This document shows, piece by piece, positions 49,881 through 57,228 of a DNA stretch of 64,000 bases. Numbering within the stretch: position 1 is the first letter of the stretch; each line of letters begins with the position of its first letter. The position numbers and the translations under genes are program-made. Source of the DNA: Adhaeribacter_A terreus (lineage in GTDB: Bacteria > Bacteroidota > Bacteroidia > Cytophagales > Hymenobacteraceae). The stretch covers positions 62,001-126,000 of the forward strand of contig NZ_JBHSKT010000009.1 in the NCBI RefSeq assembly GCF_042657365.1, in the 5' to 3' direction. The notes under the pieces were generated by a model. The model did not search any database. It had not been told where the DNA came from and worked only from the letters and a program-made list of their open reading frames with translations.

Positions 49881-51515
49881 ATGAAGAAAAAAATACGAAA
49901 CTTACTGGCGGGCTCGGCTGCGCTGCTGTTTGCCGGTATTACGCAAAATGTCCAGGCTACCCACGTGCAGGGTACCGAAATGACCTATCTCTGTACGGCC
50001 CCTGGTGTGTATCAGGTAAAATTAAAGTGGTACCGCGATTGCTCCGGCGTTATGGCACCATCTACTGCTTCCTTAAATATTAAATCTCTGGGATGCAACG
50101 CTGGCCGGTATGTAACCATGACAAAGGTTGGCCAAGGGGTTATTGGTAATCCGTATTGCCCGCAAATTCCGGTATCGTGCAACAATAATGGGGTTTACCC
50201 AAATTACGAAGAGAATACTTTTGTTGCTACAGTAACTTTCTCCGCAGCCGAACAGACTTGTCAGGATTGGGTTATGAGTTGGTCTGAATGTTGCCGTCCT
50301 TCTACTGCCAATTTACAAGGCCAGGGTACCATGTACACCGAAGCGTATCTTAATTTAGGAACCCCTAATAACCCGATCAATAACAATTCGCCTGAATTCG
50401 GATCGTTGGTTGTGCCTTATGTAAACGCTTATCAACCAATTACCATCAGCGCTTACGCCACAGATATAGATGGCGATTCGTTGGTTTACAGCTTCACGAC
50501 GCCGCTCGATAATCCGACCACAGCAGTGCCATATAATACTTATGCTTCCATCGTTATTAACGACCCGGATACGAATTCAACCAAAACTGCCGTAGCGCCA
50601 GCCGGAACTTTTACTGCCACCTACCCAATGCATTCTTTCAATGTTGACTGGACACAGGCTACACCAGTGGCTTTACCTTATTTTGATCTGAATGCTAATA
50701 ATGGTAGCCTTTCTTTTACTCCTACCGCTTATTTCCCGAATACGGCTTCTAACTTTGGATTGAACAAATATGTAACGGTTGTAAAAGTAGACGAATACCG
50801 TACAATAAACGGCCAGGCAGTGAAAGTTGGTACTGTTCGTCGCGATATGTTCATTACCGTAATGGATTGTGGGCCGAACGTAAACCCGCGCGTAGCCAAC
50901 CCGGTTGCCAACAACCAGGCCATTACGCCAAACGATATTATTACGCTTCGCCCAGGCACCCCGTTAAATTTAACCGTACTTGCCGACGATAAGAATAGTA
51001 ACGATGTACTGCAAATGACCAGCGATGCGGCGCAAATGCTGCCAGGTTCTAATTTCTCCGTTTCGCCAGGCAACCGCCCAACCGGAACCTTAGTTTGGAT
51101 CCCGACGGCCGCCGATGTGAGCAACCAGATCTACTATTTCCGGATTACCGTGAAAGATAATGCCTGCCCGGTAAGAGGCGTACAGGTGCAAACGTTTGGC
51201 GTGCGAGTAAGCAATACCGGTGGCGTTACGGGCACCAAAGAAACTGTGGTAGCCAATACCAACTTCACCGCTTATCCAAACCCTTTCACCAGTCAGGTTA
51301 ATTTTAAATTCAACCTGAATACTAAAGCCGAAAAAATTGTGATCTGCAACGTATTAGGCCAGCAGGTAGATCAGATCTCTTTGCTCAAATCCACTACTGG
51401 TGAGCAACGCATTCAGTGGGCGAACGCCGGTAAGCACGCGGCCGGCATTTATATTGCCAAACTTGTATCTACCGATAAAACCGTACAAACCCTGAAATTC
51501 ACAAAAGTGCAATAA
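49881..51515 (+). CDS. ATH-type large secreted protein, T9SS type A (paralogue 5)
   Basis: 544 residues. Signal peptide ends VQA-T. The head is ATHVQGTEMTYLCTAPGVYQ. Cys strands follow (WYRDCSGVMAPS, SLGCNAGRYV, NPYCPQIPVSC, ECCRPSTANL). TDIDGDSLVYSFTTPLD is the DxDGDSLVY motif. KVDEYRTINGQAVKVGTVRR is the middle domain. Cadherin-like module: MTSDAAQMLPGSNFSVSPGN with LVWIPTAADVSNQIYYFRIT. Type A sorting domain ends LKFTKVQ. Very close to paralogue 6 in its head, and possibly the closest export partner of it. Confidence 0.87.
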   Translation: MKKKIRNLLAGSAALLFAGITQNVQATHVQGTEMTYLCTAPGVYQVKLKWYRDCSGVMAPSTASLNIKSLGCNAGRYVTMTKVGQGVIGNPYCPQIPVSCNNNGVYPNYEENTFVATVTFSAAEQTCQDWVMSWSECCRPSTANLQGQGTMYTEAYLNLGTPNNPINNNSPEFGSLVVPYVNAYQPITISAYATDIDGDSLVYSFTTPLDNPTTAVPYNTYASIVINDPDTNSTKTAVAPAGTFTATYPMHSFNVDWTQATPVALPYFDLNANNGSLSFTPTAYFPNTASNFGLNKYVTVVKVDEYRTINGQAVKVGTVRRDMFITVMDCGPNVNPRVANPVANNQAITPNDIITLRPGTPLNLTVLADDKNSNDVLQMTSDAAQMLPGSNFSVSPGNRPTGTLVWIPTAADVSNQIYYFRITVKDNACPVRGVQVQTFGVRVSNTGGVTGTKETVVANTNFTAYPNPFTSQVNFKFNLNTKAEKIVICNVLGQQVDQISLLKSTTGEQRIQWANAGKHAAGIYIAKLVSTDKTVQTLKFTKVQ

Positions 51516-51544
51516 AAACGCTATCATTTTCGCTTCAAAAAGTC
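51514..51544 (+). repeat. Dispersed motif copy directly after stop codon
   Basis: AAAAACGCTATCATTTTCGC then TTCAAAAAGTC; starts within the stop codon. Confidence 0.9.
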
Positions 51545-51569
51545 CGGGTTAAGCTCGGACTTTTTTTTT
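51537..51569 (+). terminator. Intrinsic terminator
   Basis: AAAAAGTCCGGG / CTCGGACTTTTT hairpin followed by nine T. Confidence 0.88.
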
Positions 51570-52001
51570 GCGGTACAGGAATGTGCGGCCAGATTTCTAA
51601 AGTTTATACCGGTTTTAAAGCTGCATTTTCACTTTAAGCACCAGCCTTTTTATAAATATATAAAAAATAAAATGTTTCGTTTTGATTTAATTTGATCGGA
51701 AATCTTAACTTTAAGAATTGGAATAAATTAAAGGCGATTCAGAATCAAGGTTGGTTTTTTAGGTTGAAACCTGCTTTTTAGCTCAACAAAATTGCACTGC
51801 AGTATTTTAAATATTCAGAAATAGGTTTGAAAAGGCTTGTTGCGTTGAGGGGTATAGTTTCCTTTTTTTCGGGCAAATGCTGCCGTAAACTTGTATCGTT
51901 AAACTTTGGCAAAGCGCACAAACCTGTTGAAAGGTAAATGTTTATTGGCGCCGCCCACCGTTTTCTGAAATTGAGTAGTAATGATTTGCATATATTCCTG
52001 G
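51570..52001. other. Gene-free stretch ending in an orphan terminator
   Basis: About 430 bp between a terminator and a second strong terminator, with no open frame that looks real. A transcript ending at 52034 could start inside it, so a small RNA is possible. AT-rich with scattered inverted pairs; no known RNA family recognised. Confidence 0.4.
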
Positions 52002-52034
52002 AAAAATCCCGCTGTTACAGCGGGATTTTTTTTT
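52002..52034 (+). terminator. Orphan intrinsic terminator
   Basis: AAAAATCCCGCTG / CAGCGGGATTTTT stem with a TTA loop and a T run; no CDS precedes it. Confidence 0.88.
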
Positions 52035-52113
52035 GCTAACCCGGCATTTAAAGCCCGGAATCCGGCAATTCAACTTTTTTTTATTAAATTTATAAAAAAA
52101 GTCTGAAGCCGCA

Positions 52114-52140
52114 GGCAACCCTTAACGCTTTCATTTCGAC
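52114..52140 (+). promoter_or_regulatory. ECF-type promoter element 7 (sigma gene, distal)
   Basis: GGCAAC(CC) at 52114 and CGAC at 52137-52140, 17-nt spacer. It allows the 52202 ATG to be used. Confidence 0.75.
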
Positions 52141-52201
52141 CTGTTTATGTTGTATTTCCCGGTAAAGATTGCCGGGTGTTGAACAGGGTTGAAAAAAAAA
52201 G

Positions 52202-52852
52202 TTGATTTTTTTTTCGGAGGCAGGCAACGGTTGCGAAACTTTATCCGACCTATATTTAGAACAGCTTAAAAACCCCATTCTGTTGAGCACCGCAGTAGAC
52301 CTTTACGAGAAAGACCTGATTGATGGATGCATTCGCGGCGACATTAAAAGCCAGAAAATGCTCTACAAACAGTACTATGGTTTTTCGATGGCCATCTGCC
52401 TGCGTTATGCCGATAGCCGCGAGGAAGCTGCTGAAATTATGAACGACGGATTTATGAAAGTATTCACCAACCTGCAATCTTACCAGCAAGATAAAGCCTT
52501 CCGGGGCTGGCTGCGCAAGATCATGGTGCATACTGCCATAGATCACTACCGGAAAAACAGCAAGCATTACCATAGCCTCGATTTAGTTTACGCCGAAAGC
52601 GAAATGGGTTTTGAAGATGTTTTGGATACCATTTCCGCAGAAGAGATTCTGGCAATGGTGCAGTTACTTTCGCCTTCTTACCGTCTGGTTTTTAACCTGC
52701 ACGTGATAGAAGGATATTCCCATCCGGAAATTGCCGAAAAACTGCAGATCACCGAAGGCGCCTCTAAATCGAATTTGTTTAAGGCCCGCATGAAATTACA
52801 AAAAATGATCACGCTTTCAGACAGAGAAAACCGCACCAGTTATGCAAGATAA
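52202..52852 (+). CDS. ECF-type RNA polymerase sigma factor (second, array-linked)
   Basis: 216 residues from 52202. Sigma region 2 is at about 38-118 (CIRGDIKSQKMLYKQYYGFS, FMKVFTNLQSYQQDKAFRGW). Region 4 is at about 148-203 (LSPSYRLVFNLHVIEGYSHP, EIAEKLQITEGASKSNLFKA). The first 27 residues coincide with promoter element 8, so a downstream start at CTG 52280 or TTG 52283 is likely if that promoter is used. The stop overlaps the anti-sigma start by 11 nt, so the two are translationally coupled. Two copies of the array promoter sit upstream, implying autoregulation. Likely target: the tandem secreted-protein genes. Confidence 0.92.
   Translation: MIFFSEAGNGCETLSDLYLEQLKNPILLSTAVDLYEKDLIDGCIRGDIKSQKMLYKQYYGFSMAICLRYADSREEAAEIMNDGFMKVFTNLQSYQQDKAFRGWLRKIMVHTAIDHYRKNSKHYHSLDLVYAESEMGFEDVLDTISAEEILAMVQLLSPSYRLVFNLHVIEGYSHPEIAEKLQITEGASKSNLFKARMKLQKMITLSDRENRTSYAR
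52223..52249 (+). promoter_or_regulatory. ECF-type promoter element 8 (sigma gene, proximal)
   Basis: GGCAAC(GG) at 52223 and CGAC at 52246-52249, 17-nt spacer. It lies inside the longest sigma open frame, arguing for a start codon further downstream for this transcript. Confidence 0.72.
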
Positions 52853-54338
52853 AGACTTCGACCGGTTCATGCAGCAAGCATTCGAGAACCAGCCGGAACC
52901 GGAATACAACCCGGCCGACTGGGACAAGCTTGAAGACCGTTTGCACAACCTGAATGCTGCCCAGCCAAATGCGGCCGCCGCAACTTCTGCCGGCGCCAGC
53001 GTGGCTAAGCTCGGCTTTGTGGCTTCAGCTATTCTGGTTACTGCTGTAAACGTAGCGCTTTTCATGAAGCCGGAAGCTATTAAAAACGCTATCGGTTCTG
53101 AAGAAAAAGTAGTGGCTACCGCACAAATGCCGCAGGCTGAAACTGCTACTGCTACTGAAATTGCACCGGATAATACCCGCGCCGAAGTTGCCGAAGAGAT
53201 TACTGCTGAAAATGAAGTTGCTGCCATTCCGCAAAATCAATACACTTCGGTAGAAGAAACGCTGCCAGTTGTAGTATCTGAAACTGAAGCAAATAAGGTA
53301 GCAGTAATTAAAACTGCCACTACAACAAATAAAACAACGAATAATAAGAAAACTGCTGTAAGAAATGCTGCAAAAGCAAACCATACAGCAACTGCCAATT
53401 GGGCCTGGCCAACAGTTGCCGCTAACCGGTCAGGCGCCAATATGGGCAACCAGGGTATGTCAGCTGGTCAACCGGTAGCAATTGCGCCACCTTGCAACCA
53501 GACTTTTAAACCTGAAATTGCTACCGTTTTAATCGGAAAAGATACTTTACAAGGTAACCGGTTCGTGCTTTCGAGCTGCCAGATGCTGGAAGCCCGGTTA
53601 TTTACTAAAAGTAACGAAGCCGGTAAAATTAACCTGACCAGCAATGTAGCCAAAGCACTTCCGGGCGCGCAGCTTATTACAGAAGCCGGAACCAACGCCA
53701 CATTATTACAATGGCAGCCAAGCCCGGACATGGCCCGTCAGGAACCTTATAATTTTACGGTTTGGGTTGCCGACGGAAGCTGCGCCAATGCTACTCCTCA
53801 GGCATATCATTTTGCGGTACAGGTTACCCCGGCTTTTACGGCTGCTTTCAATGGGCTTACCCGCATTAGCAAAGGGCAGGAAACTACCCTGGAAGTAAAA
53901 GGTGCACCGCTTGGCTCTACTTACCAATGGGTAACAGGCAATAAGATCGTTGCTGAAAATGAAACCGGCCGCCTGGTAACGGCTCCTGCTAAAACCACTA
54001 CTTACCGGTTATTGGTTACTGCTCCAACCGGCTGCGTGTTTATCGATAGTCTGCGGGTAGAAGTAGCTCCTGGCGATATGCTCGCAACTGCTAAAGCTAT
54101 TCCGAACATCTTTACTCCAAATAACGACGGCCTGAACGATTATTTTGAAGTGCAGTTGCCGGAAGAAGGACCATATGACCTCGAAGTTTTTGACCGCGAC
54201 GGTAAAAAGGTTTTCTCTCAGAAGCAATACGATAATAGATGGAAAGCTGCAAAACTGGCATCCGGAACTTATTACTATATAATAACCACCCCGCGCGAAA
54301 ATAAAACTTATAAAGGCTGGGTTGAAATTCTGCGCTGA
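52842..54338 (+). CDS. Membrane anti-sigma-like protein with cargo-type periplasmic modules and T9SS type B domain
   Basis: 498 residues. The cytoplasmic N-terminus (DFDRFMQQAFENQPEPEYNP, ADWDKLEDRLHNL) is helical and acidic, as in Bacteroidota anti-sigma proteins encoded beside ECF sigmas, with no zinc-binding HxxxCxxC and no FecR domain. One membrane helix at about 54-75 (VAKLGFVASAILVTAVNVAL). A Thr/Ala/Lys/Asn linker runs to about 215. A cadherin-like module at about 219-332 (INLTSNVAKALPGAQLITEA, LQWQPSPDMARQEPYNFTVW) matches those of the secreted paralogues. An Ig/PKD-like domain follows to about 408 and then a type B sorting domain (IPNIFTPNNDGLNDYFEVQL to KGWVEILR). So it joins a sigma-binding part to an exported-cargo part. 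Function as anti-sigma is inferred. Confidence 0.8.
   Translation: MQDKDFDRFMQQAFENQPEPEYNPADWDKLEDRLHNLNAAQPNAAAATSAGASVAKLGFVASAILVTAVNVALFMKPEAIKNAIGSEEKVVATAQMPQAETATATEIAPDNTRAEVAEEITAENEVAAIPQNQYTSVEETLPVVVSETEANKVAVIKTATTTNKTTNNKKTAVRNAAKANHTATANWAWPTVAANRSGANMGNQGMSAGQPVAIAPPCNQTFKPEIATVLIGKDTLQGNRFVLSSCQMLEARLFTKSNEAGKINLTSNVAKALPGAQLITEAGTNATLLQWQPSPDMARQEPYNFTVWVADGSCANATPQAYHFAVQVTPAFTAAFNGLTRISKGQETTLEVKGAPLGSTYQWVTGNKIVAENETGRLVTAPAKTTTYRLLVTAPTGCVFIDSLRVEVAPGDMLATAKAIPNIFTPNNDGLNDYFEVQLPEEGPYDLEVFDRDGKKVFSQKQYDNRWKAAKLASGTYYYIITTPRENKTYKGWVEILR
53082..53112 (+). repeat. Dispersed motif copy inside a CDS
   Basis: AAAAACGCTATCGGTTCTGA then AGAAAAAGTAG, sense strand, translated as KNAIGSEEKV just after the anti-sigma membrane helix. 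Confidence 0.65.
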
Positions 54339-54470
54339 TTTTCTGAATAATGTTATAAGTTATTGATAATGAGTGTTTTGCCTTTATTAATTTATTTTAA
54401 ATAAATTTTCGAAACTGTTTTATATAATTTAAAAAATTAATAATTTCACAACTTCAACAATTACTACACA

Positions 54471-56687
54471 ATGAAAAAACTCCTACGATTAAGCAGTTTG
54501 CTGGTAACCGCGGTGTTACTTGCATTCTCCTCGCAAAAGAGCTACGCAACCCACATGCAAGGTGGAGATATGACGTATGCTTGTATCGCGCCAAACACTT
54601 TCGTTGTAACAATGAAGCTGTACAGCGACTGTTCTGGTGTTACCCCGCCTTCATCAGCTTCGCTGAACGCGAAATCTACGGGCTGTAACCCGGGCCGTAA
54701 TATTCCGATGACCAAGATCGGTGCGACCAGAATTGGTGACCCATATTGCCCAAGCATTCCGAAGACCTGTGCTTCCAACCAGTTAGTAAACTATCAGGAA
54801 GTAGTTTTCAAAGCTACTGTTACTTTTTCTGCTGTTGAAGCACAATGCGCTGACTGGATCTTCAGCTGGAGCGAATGCTGCCGTCCGTCTACCGCTAACT
54901 TAAACGGTCAGGGTACCCTTTACCTGGAAGCTTACGTGAAATTATTCTCTCCGAACTTACCAAATGCAACTCCTGCTACTATTGTACACAACAACAGCTC
55001 TCCTGAATTCAACACCCTGAACATTCCAATTCCGTTCGTGTGCTACAACCAGGAAGTAAGATACAGTATGAACGCCCTTGAATTTGATGGTGACTCTTTA
55101 TCTTATGAGTTAGATTCATCTATGGAAAGCGCGACCTTGCCAGCTACTTATAACCCGATCGGCGGCGGCGGCGGCGGCGGATTTATTATTAATCCGAACC
55201 CACAGGCTCCTTTCGATACAGTAAATAATCCGCAGGTTGCTATCTTCATGAATGGCACAACAAATTATTCACCAACTTATCCGCTTTCTTCCTTTAACGT
55301 AACCTGGACTCCAGGTCAGCAGGTTGTATTTGCCCAGCCATATTTCTTCCTCGATCCACAAACAGGTGAAATCGCTTTCCGTCCATCTGAGTATTATAAA
55401 AACACTGCTTCAAACTTGGGTAAAAACAAATACGCTGTAGTTGTTAAGATCAAAGAATGGCGCAAGGTGAACGACTCGATGGTAAACGTTGGTTACATCC
55501 GTCGCGATATCATGTTCATTATTGAAGACTGCGGTGGAAATACACCTCCAGGTACCAACCCACGTCCGGTTCCGCCAATTTTCGGTGCTAACTTAAACGA
55601 TACTGTTTACCAGGTTCAGACTTGTACTTCTACTAAGATCACTGTTGATTTCCAGGACCAAAATCTTTCTGACAGTGTAACGGTATTCTTCAACCAGGGT
55701 GCTGGTTCTACAATTCCAAACGGCGGCTTCCAGGTATTCGATAACGGTACTTCTAAAGCAAGAGCGGTTATTACTATTACTCCGCTTCCATCTGATATTG
55801 GTAGAGTATTCCAGATCCCGGTTCGTTTAGAAGACAATTCTTGCCCGCTGAAAGGGGTTTCCAACGAAGTTATCAAGATCCAGGTTATTTCTAATAACCG
55901 CGTAGATATTCTCGATACTGTAAAAACTGTTTGTTTAGGCGAATCATTAGAGATTGAAGCTAACTTAATGCGTCCTGACTCAATTCTGGGTGGTTTAGCA
56001 GATTACAGATACCAGTGGGAATCAGCTCCAGGCTTAAATCCTGCCGAGCAGACCAATAAGAAAATTACTGTAACACCTACTCAGGATACCTGGTACAGAG
56101 TTACTGTTAGAAATGCTTCCCTGAACGGTTGCTTCGATTATGACTCGATCCTGGTTAGAGTAAATCCGATCCCGGTTATCAACGATATTAAAGTTGCTTA
56201 CAGACCAAACAAGGAAAATAAACAACACATCGTTTACGGCCGTTCTGCACAGATCAACGTAAACCTTGCAAAAGTTGATACTGGCTTCACATATAGCTGG
56301 TCGCCTGGCAGAGACTTAAGCGATTCTACTATCCTGAACCCGATCGCTTCTCCGCTGAAAACTACTAAATACACCTTGACAGTTAAATCTGCAAATGGTG
56401 AGTGCGTTGCCAGCAAATCTGTAGATGTAATTGTTGGTCCGTTCTTCTTACCTAACGTAATTACTCCAAACGGCGATAAGCTGAACGATGTATTCGAATA
56501 TGTAGGCATTCAGCCAAACACTTCCCTGAAGATCTTCAGCCGTTGGGGTGTGCTGATCAAAGAATACAGCAGCTACGATAACAGCTTCGGTGGCGAAGGC
56601 GTGAGCGATGGTACTTATTACTACATCATGCAAGAGCCAAATGGTGGTAAATCTTACAAAGGCTGGTTCGAAATTGTTCGCGACTAA
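54471..56687 (+). CDS. ATH-type large secreted protein, T9SS type B (paralogue 6)
   Basis: 738 residues. Signal peptide ends SYA-T. The head is ATHMQGGDMTYACIAPNTFV, with Cys strands SDCSGVTPPS, STGCNPGRNI, DPYCPSIPKTC and ECCRPSTANL as in paralogue 5. LEFDGDSLSYELDSSMES is the DGDSL motif. A GGGGGGG run lies near 235. Then a cadherin-like module (VRLEDNSCPLKGVSNEVIK), two Ig/PKD-like domains (YRYQWESAPGL, YSWSPGRDLSD), and a type B sorting domain (LPNVITPNGDKLNDVFEYVG to KGWFEIVRD). It differs from the five type A siblings. No GGCAAC promoter lies in its 132-bp leader, and no terminator after the anti-sigma gene, so read-through from the sigma operon is plausible. Confidence 0.87.
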   Translation: MKKLLRLSSLLVTAVLLAFSSQKSYATHMQGGDMTYACIAPNTFVVTMKLYSDCSGVTPPSSASLNAKSTGCNPGRNIPMTKIGATRIGDPYCPSIPKTCASNQLVNYQEVVFKATVTFSAVEAQCADWIFSWSECCRPSTANLNGQGTLYLEAYVKLFSPNLPNATPATIVHNNSSPEFNTLNIPIPFVCYNQEVRYSMNALEFDGDSLSYELDSSMESATLPATYNPIGGGGGGGFIINPNPQAPFDTVNNPQVAIFMNGTTNYSPTYPLSSFNVTWTPGQQVVFAQPYFFLDPQTGEIAFRPSEYYKNTASNLGKNKYAVVVKIKEWRKVNDSMVNVGYIRRDIMFIIEDCGGNTPPGTNPRPVPPIFGANLNDTVYQVQTCTSTKITVDFQDQNLSDSVTVFFNQGAGSTIPNGGFQVFDNGTSKARAVITITPLPSDIGRVFQIPVRLEDNSCPLKGVSNEVIKIQVISNNRVDILDTVKTVCLGESLEIEANLMRPDSILGGLADYRYQWESAPGLNPAEQTNKKITVTPTQDTWYRVTVRNASLNGCFDYDSILVRVNPIPVINDIKVAYRPNKENKQHIVYGRSAQINVNLAKVDTGFTYSWSPGRDLSDSTILNPIASPLKTTKYTLTVKSANGECVASKSVDVIVGPFFLPNVITPNGDKLNDVFEYVGIQPNTSLKIFSRWGVLIKEYSSYDNSFGGEGVSDGTYYYIMQEPNGGKSYKGWFEIVRD

Positions 56688-56708
56688 CTTTAAGAAATAA
56701 CCCCCAAT

Positions 56709-56743
56709 TAAAAAGCCCTCCGTATTTACGGAGGGCTTTTTTT
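56709..56743 (+). terminator. Intrinsic terminator closing the array
   Basis: AAAAAGCCCTCCGT / ACGGAGGGCTTTTT hairpin, 22 bp after the stop. Confidence 0.92.
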
Positions 56744-56810
56744 GTTTTTAGCAGAAGTAAGAATGGTAGCTTTTCTAAGTTTAAAACAAACTTCAAGCGA
56801 AACTGCTCAT

Positions 56811-56840
56811 GACTTTTTCAACCTTAAACCATAGCGTTTT
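56811..56840 (-). repeat. Dispersed 30-bp motif copy
   Basis: Minus strand: AAAACGCTATGGTTTAAGG then TTGAAAAAGTC; near consensus. Confidence 0.88.
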
Positions 56841-56945
56841 TAGTTTAGATTTTTAAGCGTTAAGAAACATGGTGAGCATTGCTTAAAGGGAAAGTGTTCA
56901 GAAAAAGGTATTGCAAGCGCCTTTAAAGATTGATATTCAAGCTTT

Positions 56946-56974
56946 AGTTTTTAAGGGTAAAAGCATAGCGTTTT
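56946..56974 (-). repeat. Dispersed 30-bp motif copy
   Basis: Minus strand: AAAACGCTATGCTTTTACC then CTTAAAAACT; near consensus. Confidence 0.85.
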
Positions 56975-57228
56975 TTATTTCAGCGATAGGAATAGAAAGC
57001 TATGCAAACTGGAATTATGCTCATAGAAAGCAGCATTGGCTAGCCGAATAAGATTTGTGAATTTAATTTGAAGCTGTCTCATAAATACACCTGCCATCCT
57101 GTGCATAATTGAGCGCGGGAGAGCAAAAATTGCGAGCGTAGCTCTGAAGGACCTTGTCGGCGAATTGTTGAAAAGCCAGAAATAAGGTGACTACCTGCCT
57201 CTGTAAAGTTGTTTCGCAGTCGCGCAAT

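Larger units (their letters stand above)
56744..57228. other. Intergenic region with motif copies
   Basis: 485 bp without a gene. It contains two minus-strand motif copies (56811-56840 and 56946-56974). 57090-57165 resembles a degenerate 'TCATCCTG...GAAGGACCTTG' repeat. No coding signal was seen. Confidence 0.6.

Noticed and set aside
52817..53449. Minus-strand frames opposite the anti-sigma gene
   Set aside because: Low-complexity Ala/Ser/Phe shadows of the Thr/Ala/Lys/Asn linker; the plus-strand gene has clear domains.
57060..57228. Protein-coding remnant between the array and the EamA gene
   Set aside because: Stops in all frames and only degenerate repeat-like sequence.
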